A stretch of DNA of 64,000 nucleotides from CAYREX01 sp964423505 (GTDB lineage: Bacteria; Fermentibacterota; Fermentibacteria; Fermentibacterales; JCC-6). The notes beneath the pieces are model-generated. The model saw nothing but the letters and a program-made list of their open reading frames with translations, did no database searches and was not told where the DNA came from. Position numbers and translations under genes: made by a program. Of the stretch, positions 31,060-41,613 are shown piece after piece; position 1 is the first letter of the stretch; the number at the start of each line of letters is the position of its first letter. The DNA lies in the NCBI GenBank assembly GCA_964423505.1, contig CAYREX010000005.1:1-64000 (forward strand), written 5' to 3'.

Positions 31060-32922
31060 CTACCGGGCCGAAAGGGCCCTCTCGAGCTTGGAACGCACGG
31101 TGTCCAGCAGCCGCCGCGCGTAGGCGACCCCGCCCTCCCTCTCCGAGAGGAGCGGCGTCAGGACGCAGGAGCGGAGGACGAACACCTCCGCGTCTCCGGT
31201 CCACTCCCCGGCGGGTATCCCCATGCCGGTGACGAAGCCGAGCGGGGACTCGCCGTACTCCTCCCGGGAGAGCGTGGTCTTCGAGACCAGGAAGTCGTTG
31301 GCGTAGACCGGCCCTGACCTGTAGGAGCACTGCTCGTAGAGCTTCCTGTTGAGGCGGTTCATGGCCTCGAGGTCCGCATTCCCCTCCTCGTTCAGAGCGA
31401 ACACCACGATGTTCAGGTCGGGTGCGGAGAGCGGCTCCACAAGGAATCTCCTGCCGGCCACCTCGAGCGGGCCGGCCTCCAGGAGGGTCCGGTAGAGGTT
31501 ACGGGCGCCCTCCATGCTGCTCCCTATGAGCCTCCCGTAGCCGCCGATACTGAGGGGACAGACCCTGTGGGCGGCCCAGACGGCGGCTGCGACGGCCCCG
31601 GCCTTCGAACCCTCCATGATGTGGCTCCCCAGAAGCTGGGGCGCATCCTCACCCTTCTCGAAGACGTAGGAGGCGAAGTACGAGATGAGGTCGAGCACGC
31701 GCCTGTCGCGCATGAGCACCGCTCCGGCGGCGTAGGGGACGTATCCCAGCTTGTGGGGGTCGACGGTGATGGACTCGGCCTCGGGGAAGGCCTCGAAGGC
31801 GGCGTGCACATCGGGCGAGGGCCAGTCGGCCTCAGGTCCGGTCACCCGGGCCGAGCGCATGGCGCGGCGCACCTCCCCTGCCGGGAGGAACCTCCCGTCA
31901 CCGTCGAGGAACATGGCCCTGGCGTAGCCGCCGAAGGCAGCGTCGACGTGCAGGTGGAAGCTGAGCCCCCGGGCCTCCATCTCCCTGCGTATCCTGACGA
32001 TCTCGTGGACCTCGTCGACGGCGCCCTCCTCCGTGGTGCCGGCTACCGCTACAACCGCCAGCACCGGCTCGTCCCGGTCGGAGAGGCGGATGAGGGTCCT
32101 CCTGAGGTCCTCCGTATCCATCCTGTAGTCGTCCCCGACCCGGATTGGGACCAGGCTCCGCCGGCCGAGGCCCAGGATGTCCACCGCCTTCGACCACGAG
32201 TAGTGCTTCGTGCAGGGCACCAGCAGCTTCCCCGGCGCGGACGGGCCGACGCCCTCTCCCCGCACGGTTGCCTGCAGAAGCTCTTCCATCAGACCGGCCG
32301 ACCGCACGCAGTCGAGGAGGTCCAGCATCCCGCTGCTGGTCATGTTGCGCAGTCGGTGCTCGTCGAGCCCGGAGACCAGCCCCGGCATGACCTTCCCGAC
32401 CGCCATGGGGACGGACTTCAGGTTCCGCGCGACCCAGAGAGCCTCGTAGTTGGCGATGGTGCCGCCGGACGTGATGTGCCCCCATGCCCTTGCCGGGTCG
32501 TAGCCGACGAGCGCCGCCAGCTGCTTCCCTACCTCTATCTCCAGCGGAGTGGTGGCCGGGGAGCCCTCGTAGGCGCAGTTGTTCGGGTTGTAGAGGATGG
32601 TGAGCATGTAGCCGAGGCTGGCGGCCATCATCGTGTCAGCGTTCATGTGTCCGAGATAGCGGGGGGAGAACCAGGGCATCGAGTCCCTCTGGAGCCGTGC
32701 CGCGAGCTCCACCAGCGCCTCCCGGGTTACCTGGAGGGTGTGCCTGTATCCCTCGCCGGACGTCTCCTCTCCGGTAACGGAGGGCGGGTCGTCCGGGTGG
32801 AAGTACCTCCGCCAGTCCAGGTGGTCACCTATGAGGTACGAGAGCATACCGGCGAAGAACTCGCCGTTCTCCGCCTTCGGCCCGAGGAAGAGGGCCTTCG
32901 TGTCGAGGGTCTCCTCCTTCAT
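31060..32922 (-). CDS. PLP-dependent group II amino-acid decarboxylase
   Basis: 620 residues. The PLP lysine is K391 in SITVDPHKLGYVPYAAGA; other family marks are AWGHITSGGTIANYEALWVAR, LVPCTKHYSWSKAVDILGLG and LHVDAAFGGYARAMF. The length and motifs match the aromatic/glutamate decarboxylase group, including tyrosine decarboxylase-like enzymes. It probably makes an amine and CO2 from an amino acid; the substrate cannot be fixed. The start ATG at 32922 follows a G-rich ribosome site. It begins the operon continuing with STAS and PP2C-RsbW genes and is divergent from the hybrid kinase at 33096. Confidence 0.9.
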   Translation of the reverse strand: MKEETLDTKALFLGPKAENGEFFAGMLSYLIGDHLDWRRYFHPDDPPSVTGEETSGEGYRHTLQVTREALVELAARLQRDSMPWFSPRYLGHMNADTMMAASLGYMLTILYNPNNCAYEGSPATTPLEIEVGKQLAALVGYDPARAWGHITSGGTIANYEALWVARNLKSVPMAVGKVMPGLVSGLDEHRLRNMTSSGMLDLLDCVRSAGLMEELLQATVRGEGVGPSAPGKLLVPCTKHYSWSKAVDILGLGRRSLVPIRVGDDYRMDTEDLRRTLIRLSDRDEPVLAVVAVAGTTEEGAVDEVHEIVRIRREMEARGLSFHLHVDAAFGGYARAMFLDGDGRFLPAGEVRRAMRSARVTGPEADWPSPDVHAAFEAFPEAESITVDPHKLGYVPYAAGAVLMRDRRVLDLISYFASYVFEKGEDAPQLLGSHIMEGSKAGAVAAAVWAAHRVCPLSIGGYGRLIGSSMEGARNLYRTLLEAGPLEVAGRRFLVEPLSAPDLNIVVFALNEEGNADLEAMNRLNRKLYEQCSYRSGPVYANDFLVSKTTLSREEYGESPLGFVTGMGIPAGEWTGDAEVFVLRSCVLTPLLSEREGGVAYARRLLDTVRSKLERALSAR

Positions 32923-32955
32923 GCATTCCCCCCCCGTGCAGACAGTGGAGAGCGA

Positions 32956-32984
32956 CAGATAACGACCGGATGGCGGTAATGCAA
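32956..32984 (-). promoter_or_regulatory. Promoter of the decarboxylase-STAS-PP2C operon
   Basis: On the minus strand TTGCAT (32984-32979) is followed after 17 bp by TATCTG (32961-32956). The leader to the ATG at 32922 is about 27 nt. Confidence 0.5.
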
Positions 32985-33083
32985 GCGCAGGGGCGGTGCC
33001 TCGGTCGCATCCGTGCCCCGGGCGGGTCGCGGCAACGGCCATGTGACTGCGACCGGCCATTGGAGAAGAGCCCCGGGGGCCGA

Positions 33084-33092
33084 TATTATCCT
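33084..33092 (+). promoter_or_regulatory. Possible -10 element directly before the hybrid-kinase start (leaderless)
   Basis: TATTAT (33084-33089, also readable as TATCCT 33087-33092) lies 6 nt before the ATG at 33096. No Shine-Dalgarno-like purine run precedes the ATG. This arrangement is typical of leaderless transcripts. Confidence 0.35.
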
Positions 33093-33095
33093 GAC

Positions 33096-35635
<2,540 letters not shown>

Positions 35636-35639
<4 letters not shown>

Positions 35640-36667
35640 GCCTGAGGGAGCTGCTGGAGATGCTCGTGGAGACGGGCGGGTCTGACCTGCACCTGAAGGT
35701 GGGGAGCCCGCCGACAATCAGGCGGAGCGGCGAGCTGGTCAGGCTGGGGAAGGAGCCCCTTCGCCCGGACGATATCCTGCCGCTGGTGGCACCGGCCATG
35801 ACCGAGGAGCACCGAACCGCGCTGGAGAGGGAGAGGGACGTGGACTTCGCGGTGAGCATCCCCGGTCTGGCCAGGTTCCGGGCCAGCCTGTTCCACCAGC
35901 GGGGCAGCGTAAGCGCCGTCTTCCGCTCGATACCGTTCGACGTCTCGACCCTGCCGGAGCTCGGACTGCCGCCCCAGGTGGCGGAGCTGGCGTCGCTGGA
36001 GTCAGGGCTGGTCCTGGTGACCGGACCCACCGGCTCCGGGAAGAGCACAACGCTGGCGGCGATGGTGGACCACATCAACAGCACCCGCAGGGTGCACATC
36101 ATCACGCTGGAGGACCCCATCGAGTTCGTGCACCGGGACAGGACCGCCGTCATCAACCAGAGGCAGGTGGGGCTGGACGTCCCCGGGTTCGCCGCCGGGG
36201 TCATCCGCTCCCTGCGCCACGACCCGGACGTGATACTGATAGGCGAGATGCGCGACCTGGAGACCATAGAGGCCGCGCTGACCGCCTCCGAGACCGGACA
36301 CCTGGTGCTGGGCACGCTGCATACGGCCGGGGCGGTGCAGACGGTGGACAGGATCCTCGACATCTTCCCCGAGGGGAAGCAGGCGCTCGTCAGGGTGCTG
36401 CTGGCCCAGACGCTCCGGGGCGTGCTCAGCCAGAGGCTGCTCCCGGCCGCCCGGGGGGGACGGGTGCCGATCATGGAGGTGCTCGTCGGCACGAGGGCGG
36501 TCAGGGCCATGATAAGGGAGGGCAAGACGCACCAGCTGGAGAGCGCCATGCAGTCCGGCGCGTCGGCCGGCATGCGGACGATGCGGGCCGCTCTGCGGGA
36601 GGCGCTGGAGCTGGGCCTCGTGAGCGGCGAGACCGCGGAGGACCAGGGGCTGGGGGGCGGCGGCTAG
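35636..36667 (+). CDS. pilT: Type IV pilus retraction ATPase PilT
   Basis: 343 residues, the usual length. Walker A is GPTGSGKSTTLAAMVDHIN (about 130), the Asp box is ITLEDPIEF, the AIRNLxRE-like element is AAGVIRSLRHDPDVILIGEMRD and the His box is GHLVLGTLHTAGA. The N-terminus (DLHLKVGSPPTIRRSGEL) is the PilT PAS-like domain. It powers pilus retraction for twitching motility or DNA uptake. No other pilus genes are in the window. ATGA overlap with the hybrid kinase. Confidence 0.95.
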
Positions 36668-36720
36668 CGATGGAACAGACCGGCCCCCGTCGCTGTATAT
36701 GTGCTGACGGGAGGAGAGGC

Positions 36721-37125
36721 GTGGGAGAGACCGAGGGCCGCGTGCCCGCTCCGGTACGCACAGGCGGCGCCCCCGAGCCGCTGGGCCCCTACAGCCAGGC
36801 GATGCTGGCCGGGGGGCTGGTGATGACCGCCGGCCAGACAGGCCTGGACCCGGAGAGCGGCGAGCTGGCCGGGGGGGCGGCCGCCCAGACGGAGAGGGCC
36901 CTGAGAAGCCTGCGGGCGGTACTGGAGGCCGCCGGCTCCGGCATGGACCGGCTGCTCAGGGTGACCCTCTACCTGGCGGACATGTCCTCCTGGAAAGAGG
37001 TGAACGAGGTATATTCCCGTTGGGTCTGCGACCCTCCGCCCGCCAGGGTGGCGGTGGAGGTCTCCGGCCTTCCCGGGGGAGCGCTGGTGGAGATAGCCGC
37101 CGTAGCGGTGGCGCGGGAGGTGTAG
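36721..37125 (+). CDS. RidA/YjgF-family enamine/imine deaminase
   Basis: 134 residues from GTG 36721 with GGGAGGAG 4 nt upstream (an in-frame ATG at 36670 would add a poorly conserved leader). The family is shown by PLGPYSQAMLAGGLVMTAGQTGLDPESGELAGG, VTLYLADMSSWKEVNEVYSRW and PPARVAVEVSGLPGGALVEIAAVA. The arginine in PPARVAVEV corresponds to the substrate-binding Arg of RidA, which hydrolyses reactive imines made by PLP enzymes. It lies between pilT and the tolQ gene (1 bp gap). Confidence 0.9.
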   Translation: MGETEGRVPAPVRTGGAPEPLGPYSQAMLAGGLVMTAGQTGLDPESGELAGGAAAQTERALRSLRAVLEAAGSGMDRLLRVTLYLADMSSWKEVNEVYSRWVCDPPPARVAVEVSGLPGGALVEIAAVAVAREV

Positions 37126-37126
37126 G

Positions 37127-37795
37127 GTGCTGGGAAAGGTCTTCGAGGTCGTCGCGCAGGCGGACCCGGTCACCCACCTGATACTGGTGGTCATAGCCGT
37201 CCTCTCGGTGGGCTCCTGGGCGGTGGCCATAGCGAAGCTCAGGGAGTTCAGGGATGTGCTGAAGGCCTCCGGACGGTTCATGGAGGCGCTCAGGACCACC
37301 GGGCGCCCGCCCGGCGGCGACTTCTGGAGCCGTGACAGCGAGGTGGGGCCGCTTGCCAGGATGTACGCCGAGGCGGGCAGGTTCCTGCAGCGCAGGGACG
37401 AGAGGGGGGAGACCGGCCCGCTGTCCCCCGAGGAGGTGGGCAGCCTCCGCAGGCTCCTGGAGAGGGAGGCCGGAGAGGACCTGGCCTCCAGGGAGCGAAA
37501 CATAGGGCTGCTGGCCACGGTCACCAGCGTCTCCCCGCTGCTCGGTCTTCTCGGGACCGTCTGGGGAGTCCTGACCAGCTTCATAGGGATGAAGGAGCTC
37601 GGAGTCGCCGACCTCAGCGCGGTGGGCGGGGGGGTCGCGGCCGCTCTCACCACGACGGTGGCCGGTCTTCTGGCCGCCATACCGGCCAACGTCTTCCACA
37701 ACTTCGTGGTCGGCAGGATAAACTCGCTGGCCGGAGACATGGACAGGTTCCTGTCGGAGCTAATAGACGTCTGCAGGAGGGGCTCGCTGCAGTGA
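37127..37795 (+). CDS. tolQ: TolQ/ExbB-family proton channel subunit
   Basis: 222 residues starting with GTG 37127. Three membrane segments are visible: ILVVIAVLSVGSWAVAIAKL, then after a long cytoplasmic loop IGLLATVTSVSPLLGLLGTVWGVLTSF and GGVAAALTTTVAGLLAAIPANVFHNF. The conserved LLGTVWGxxxSF and the TT...A.PA motif mark the TolQ/ExbB/MotA family. With TolR it forms the inner-membrane motor of the Tol-Pal system. The gene order that follows (tolR, tolA-like, tolB, pal, cpoB) fixes the name. Confidence 0.92.
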   Translation: MLGKVFEVVAQADPVTHLILVVIAVLSVGSWAVAIAKLREFRDVLKASGRFMEALRTTGRPPGGDFWSRDSEVGPLARMYAEAGRFLQRRDERGETGPLSPEEVGSLRRLLEREAGEDLASRERNIGLLATVTSVSPLLGLLGTVWGVLTSFIGMKELGVADLSAVGGGVAAALTTTVAGLLAAIPANVFHNFVVGRINSLAGDMDRFLSELIDVCRRGSLQ

Positions 37796-38211
37796 TACGC
37801 ACCCGGTACAGGCAGTTCTCCGGTATCAACGTCACGAACCTGGTGGACGTGACGCTGGTGCTGCTCGTGATCTTCATGCTGGCCTCCCCGGTGATACAGC
37901 GCAGCGCCGACGTGCGGCCGCCGGCAACCGACGTGGGCAGGCTGCTGAGCGCGCTGGACCCGGGCGAGTCGCTGGTGGTGGAGATAGACGCCGTGGGAAA
38001 CCTCTCCGTGGGAGGCCGGGAGGTCCTGATGCAGGACCTCTCGGCGCTGGCCTCGGAAGCCCTGGAGTCGGGCAGGGACGAAGCCTTCGTCCGAGCCGAC
38101 AGGGAGGTCCGCTACGAGGTGGTGGCCGACGTCCTCTCCGAGCTGGGGCGGGGCGGCTACGACAACGTAGGGCTGGTACAGGAGTCGGAGGCAGAGGTTG
38201 GCGTGGACTGA
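37792..38211 (+). CDS. tolR: TolR/ExbD-family protein
   Basis: 139 residues starting with GTG 37792, overlapping the tolQ stop. One N-terminal membrane helix contains NLVDVTLVLLVIFMLASPV with the proton-carrying aspartate (VDVTLVLLVIFM). The periplasmic part (SLVVEIDAVGNLSVGGREVL, ADREVRYEVVADVLSELGRGGYDNVGLV) is the TolR dimer domain. It couples the TolQ channel to TolA. Confidence 0.93.
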   Translation: MIRTRYRQFSGINVTNLVDVTLVLLVIFMLASPVIQRSADVRPPATDVGRLLSALDPGESLVVEIDAVGNLSVGGREVLMQDLSALASEALESGRDEAFVRADREVRYEVVADVLSELGRGGYDNVGLVQESEAEVGVD

Positions 38212-38968
38212 TAAGCGCCGCAAGGCCGGGGACGGCTCGCGGAGGGGACCGGGAAGGCTGGAGGTGCTCCTCTCCGCCGCGGGTCACGTGACCCTGCTGG
38301 TGCTCGGGCTGGTCACCTTCACGAGCAGTGCCTCCCCGCCGCAGGGCGGGGAAGGCGGCATCAGCGTCAGCATGGTCACCGTGGAGCCGCCGGGCGCCGC
38401 GGCCCCGGATGACGGACGGCATATGCCGGAGCCGCCGGAGGTCGAGCCGGAGGAGGCGCCGGAGGAGGAGCGGGTGCCGTCACCTGAGGAGTCCGTGGAG
38501 CCGGAGGAGGCGCCGCAGGAGGAGCCGCTGCCTGAGGAGTCCGTGGAGCCGGAGGAGGCGCCGCAGGAGGAGCCGCTGCCGGAGGAGTCCGTGGAGCCGG
38601 AGGAGGCGCCGCAGGAGGAGCCGCTGCCGGAGGTGCCGGCGGTCGAGCCGGCCGGCTACGCCTCGGTCGGCTCCCAGGGCGGCGCAGGCGCCGGGGCGCC
38701 CGGCCCGGGCACCTACGAGTCCAGGGTCTTCAACGCCATCAGGCGCAACTTCAGGACCTCGGTGGAGCCGGGGTCGACGTACAGGATGATTTTCACCGTC
38801 CACCCGGACGGCAGGACCGAGGTGGAGACGGTGAGGACCAGCGGCACCGCGGCCTTCGACAGGGCGGTGGAGAACGCCATTGCCATGGCCAGCATACCCC
38901 CGATGCCGCCGGGCAGGACGGCTCCGGTGACACTGAGGATAGAGTTCACCGGACCGGGAGGCGAGTGA
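38198..38968 (+). CDS. TolA/TonB-type energy transducer with acidic Pro/Glu repeats
   Basis: 256 residues from TTG 38198, overlapping tolR. A single N-terminal helix (VLLSAAGHVTLLVLGLVTF) anchors it. A long acidic Pro/Glu region spans about 75-150, including three tandem copies of the 16-residue unit EESVEPEEAPQEEPLP. A TonB/TolA-like C-terminus (YESRVFNAIRRNFRTSV, FTVHPDGRTEVETVRTSGTAAFDRAVENAIAMASIPPMPP) completes it. The position between tolR and tolB indicates the TolA role, linking the inner-membrane motor with TolB and Pal. The repeat region replaces the Ala/Lys-rich coiled coil of E. coli TolA. Confidence 0.85.
   Translation: MAWTDKRRKAGDGSRRGPGRLEVLLSAAGHVTLLVLGLVTFTSSASPPQGGEGGISVSMVTVEPPGAAAPDDGRHMPEPPEVEPEEAPEEERVPSPEESVEPEEAPQEEPLPEESVEPEEAPQEEPLPEESVEPEEAPQEEPLPEVPAVEPAGYASVGSQGGAGAGAPGPGTYESRVFNAIRRNFRTSVEPGSTYRMIFTVHPDGRTEVETVRTSGTAAFDRAVENAIAMASIPPMPPGRTAPVTLRIEFTGPGGE
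38486..38629 (+). repeat. Three tandem 48-bp repeats in the tolA-like gene
   Basis: Three near-identical 48-bp units encode EESVEPEEAPQEEPLP three times; the segment just before is a diverged fourth copy. Such repeats can change in number by slippage and so vary the span of the periplasmic linker. Confidence 0.9.
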
Positions 38969-40155
38969 CTGTGAGGTGGCGAGCCCTGCTGCCGGTCCTC
39001 TGCGGGCTGGCCTGTGCCGATGCCTTCATCCCAATGAGCCCTGTGGGCGCGGAGACGGTGCCGGTCGAGGTGGAGGTCGAGGGCGACCGCGGGCTCGCCC
39101 GGGACTGCCGTGAGCAGCTGGTCGGCGACATAGACTTCTCCGGCCTGCTCAGCGCTGCCGCCGAGGGCGAGGGCTGGGCCTCGGTATCGGTTACCGTCGG
39201 CTCCACCCCGGAGGGCGTGACCCTGAGTGCCAGGGTTAGCGCCGGAGGGGAGCAGCTGACGGCGAGGACGTACACCGGGAGCTCCGTCTACGCCCTTGCC
39301 CACGCGCTGGCGGACGACCTCGTCTACGACCTGACCGGCGAGGAGGGCATCGCATCCACCAGGCTGGCCTACGTGACCAGGACCCCGTCCGGCTACGCCC
39401 TCTCGGTCAAGTCGCTCGACCCCAGGAGCGCCTGGGACGTGATGGTGGACGGGGACGTCATAACGACGCCGGCCTGGAGCCCACTGGGAGACAGGATAGT
39501 CTTCACCTCCTACAGGTCGGGGAACGCCGACCTCTGGAGCTACAGCTTCGGCACCACGTCGGCGGAGATGGTCTTCTCCTCGCCGGGGCTCAACACCTCG
39601 CCGGCATGGGCACCCGACGGCGGGAGCCTGGCCCTCACGCTGACCGGCTCCGGCAGCGCCGACATCTACCTTCTGGAACTGGACGGGGGCGAGGCCACGA
39701 GGCTGACCCTGAGGGGCTCCATAGAGACCTCGCCGACCTTCTCGCCCACCGGCGCCCAGATAGCCTTCACCAGCGACAGGGTCGGCTACCCGCAGCTCTA
39801 CGTGATGGACGCTTCCGGCGGGACGGCCATGCGCATAAGCAGGACCCACGGCTACTGCGACAGCCCGGCCTGGTCGCCGGACGGCGACAGGATAGCCTAT
39901 ACGGCCAGGGTCGGCGGCGACTTCCACGTGTTCGTGATGGACGCCGACGGCACCGACATCAGGCAGGTTACGACCGAGGGCACGCTGAACGAGGACCCGG
40001 TATGGGGACCGACCGGTCGTCACCTCGCGTTCAGCAGCGACCGGGACGGGGAGCGGGCGATATACATGGTCGAGCTGAACGGGCTCACGGTGCGCAGGGT
40101 CTCCGACGGGGGCGAATGCTACTGCCCGACATGGTCGCCTCTCGGCTTCATATAG
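38965..40155 (+). CDS. tolB: Tol-Pal system beta-propeller protein TolB
   Basis: 396 residues from GTG 38965, overlapping the previous stop. A signal peptide (VLCGLACADAFIPMSPVGA) precedes an N-terminal alpha/beta domain and a six-bladed propeller with repeats such as TTPAWSPLGDRIVFTSYRSGNADLW, ETSPTFSPTGAQIAFTSDRVGYPQLYVMD and CDSPAWSPDGDRIAYTARV. It is periplasmic and binds Pal and TolA. Confidence 0.94.
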   Translation: MTVRWRALLPVLCGLACADAFIPMSPVGAETVPVEVEVEGDRGLARDCREQLVGDIDFSGLLSAAAEGEGWASVSVTVGSTPEGVTLSARVSAGGEQLTARTYTGSSVYALAHALADDLVYDLTGEEGIASTRLAYVTRTPSGYALSVKSLDPRSAWDVMVDGDVITTPAWSPLGDRIVFTSYRSGNADLWSYSFGTTSAEMVFSSPGLNTSPAWAPDGGSLALTLTGSGSADIYLLELDGGEATRLTLRGSIETSPTFSPTGAQIAFTSDRVGYPQLYVMDASGGTAMRISRTHGYCDSPAWSPDGDRIAYTARVGGDFHVFVMDADGTDIRQVTTEGTLNEDPVWGPTGRHLAFSSDRDGERAIYMVELNGLTVRRVSDGGECYCPTWSPLGFI

Positions 40156-40198
40156 GAATGCGGACAGGCACTCGGCACATCAGGGAGAGAGGGCGGAC

Positions 40199-40732
40199 AT
40201 GAGAAGGATTCCGATAGTAGCGGCGGCGGCCCTGACGGTCGTCGCCCTGATGGGGTCCGGCGGCTGCAGGCCGGACGACACCATCGACCCGGTTGATACC
40301 ACGGTAGTGGTCTCCGAGTACCCCGATACGAGCAGCGGCATCTGGGGCACCGACACCGTCGGAGCCTACTCCGACCCGCTCCTGGTCCATCAGGAGCAGC
40401 TGGAGGACGTCTTCTTCGACTACGACAGCCACGAGCTCTCGCCGGAGGCTCTGGAGACCCTTATGCAGGACGCCGCCTACATCATGGACAACCCGGGGTT
40501 CCGGGTCCTGGTGGAGGGGCACTGCGACGAGCGGGGAACCATCGACTACAACCTCGCCCTCGGACAGAGCAGGGCCCTGGCCGTCTACGACTACCTGGTC
40601 GACTACGGCGTCTCCGAGACCAGGCTGGACCATGTCAGCTACGGCAAGGAGAGGCCGTTCGACCCCGGCCACAACGAGGCCGCGTGGGCCAGGAACAGGA
40701 GGGCGCACCTCCGCGTCCTGCCCTCGTCGTGA
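40199..40732 (+). CDS. pal: Peptidoglycan-associated lipoprotein Pal
   Basis: 177 residues. The lipobox is MGSGGC after MRRIPIVAAAALTVVAL. The OmpA-like domain shows VFFDYDSHELSPEALETLMQDA, VLVEGHCDERGTIDYNLALGQSRALAVYDYLV and YGKERPFDPGHNEAAWARNRRAHL, with the Asp and Arg that bind diaminopimelate. It is tethered in the outer membrane and links it to the cell wall. The ATG at 40199 follows GGGAGAGAGGG. Confidence 0.97.
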   Translation: MRRIPIVAAAALTVVALMGSGGCRPDDTIDPVDTTVVVSEYPDTSSGIWGTDTVGAYSDPLLVHQEQLEDVFFDYDSHELSPEALETLMQDAAYIMDNPGFRVLVEGHCDERGTIDYNLALGQSRALAVYDYLVDYGVSETRLDHVSYGKERPFDPGHNEAAWARNRRAHLRVLPSS

Positions 40733-41439
40733 GGCCGCTCCCGGCAGGTGTCCTGCCCGCGGCGGTGCTGGCCGCGATGCTGACCGGCACCGGCTGCCTC
40801 GGCCTCTGGGTAAGGACCCCGCCGCCGATCGAGGAGATGGAGTCCCGCCAGCTGGACATGCAGGCAGCGCTGGACTCCCTCTCCGGGGCCGTCTCCGCCA
40901 ACGAGGCACTTCTTCGCGGGCTGCAGGCCCAGTCCGGCTCCAGGACCACTGACCTGGTGGAGAGGCTGACCGCGCTGGCCGACGAGCTCGACCTGGTGCT
41001 GAACAGGATGTCCCAGGAGAGCGGCCCGGTCAGCCAGGACACCACCGCCGGCCCGGAGGCCCAGCTGCTCTTCGACGAGGCCTACATGCAGTTCCAGCAG
41101 GGCAGCTTCGAGATAGCCGCACAGGGCTTCGAGGAGGTCATGGGCAGCCATCCCTCCTCCGCTCTGGCCGACGACGCGATGTACTACATGGCGGTCAGCT
41201 GGGAGCAGGCGGGGGAGGACCACAGGGCCGTGGAGGACCTGGTGGCGCTTCACTACCTCTACCCCGGGTCCGAGTGGGCACCCGGGGCGCTCTTCCGGGC
41301 AGCGGACATCTACGGCGCCCACGGTGCCGACGCCGACAGGGACAGGCTCTTCGGCCTTCTCCTGGAGGAGTACCCCGAGAGCGACGAGGCCGCCCTGGTG
41401 AGGGAGATGACCGGACCGGGGGAGGTCGGGCAGCCCTGA
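40729..41439 (+). CDS. cpoB: CpoB/YbgF-like Tol-Pal-associated TPR lipoprotein
   Basis: 236 residues from GTG 40729, overlapping the pal stop. The lipobox LTGTGC is unusual, because E. coli CpoB is a soluble periplasmic protein. A coiled-coil part (EEMESRQLDMQAALDSLSGAVSANEALLRGL) precedes TPR-like repeats (LLFDEAYMQFQQGSFEIAAQGFEEVMGSHPSSALADDAMYYMAVSW). In the Tol system it coordinates constriction with cell-wall synthesis. It is the last gene of the tol cluster. Confidence 0.85.
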   Translation: MRPLPAGVLPAAVLAAMLTGTGCLGLWVRTPPPIEEMESRQLDMQAALDSLSGAVSANEALLRGLQAQSGSRTTDLVERLTALADELDLVLNRMSQESGPVSQDTTAGPEAQLLFDEAYMQFQQGSFEIAAQGFEEVMGSHPSSALADDAMYYMAVSWEQAGEDHRAVEDLVALHYLYPGSEWAPGALFRAADIYGAHGADADRDRLFGLLLEEYPESDEAALVREMTGPGEVGQP

Positions 41440-41470
41440 CCCCGGGGGGGCGTCAGAGGCTCCGTCCGCT

Positions 41471-41499
41471 TTGACGCGGAGGGCCGCTCGGAGCATATT
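41471..41499 (+). promoter_or_regulatory. Promoter of the tig-clpP-clpX group
   Basis: TTGACG (41471-41476) is followed after 17 bp by CATATT (41494-41499). The leader to the tig ATG is about 108 nt. A second possible pair (TTGCGC 41498 and TTTATC 41521) also has a 17-bp spacer. Confidence 0.5.
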
Positions 41500-41613
41500 G
41501 CGCCGGACAGGCAGCGGCCGTTTATCGCTCAGCGGGAGGGGCCTGCGGGCTCCATTCGTGTGTTGTGGCACGCGCCATGCCCGCCCACCCGAGCATACGA
41601 GGTTGATCACTGG

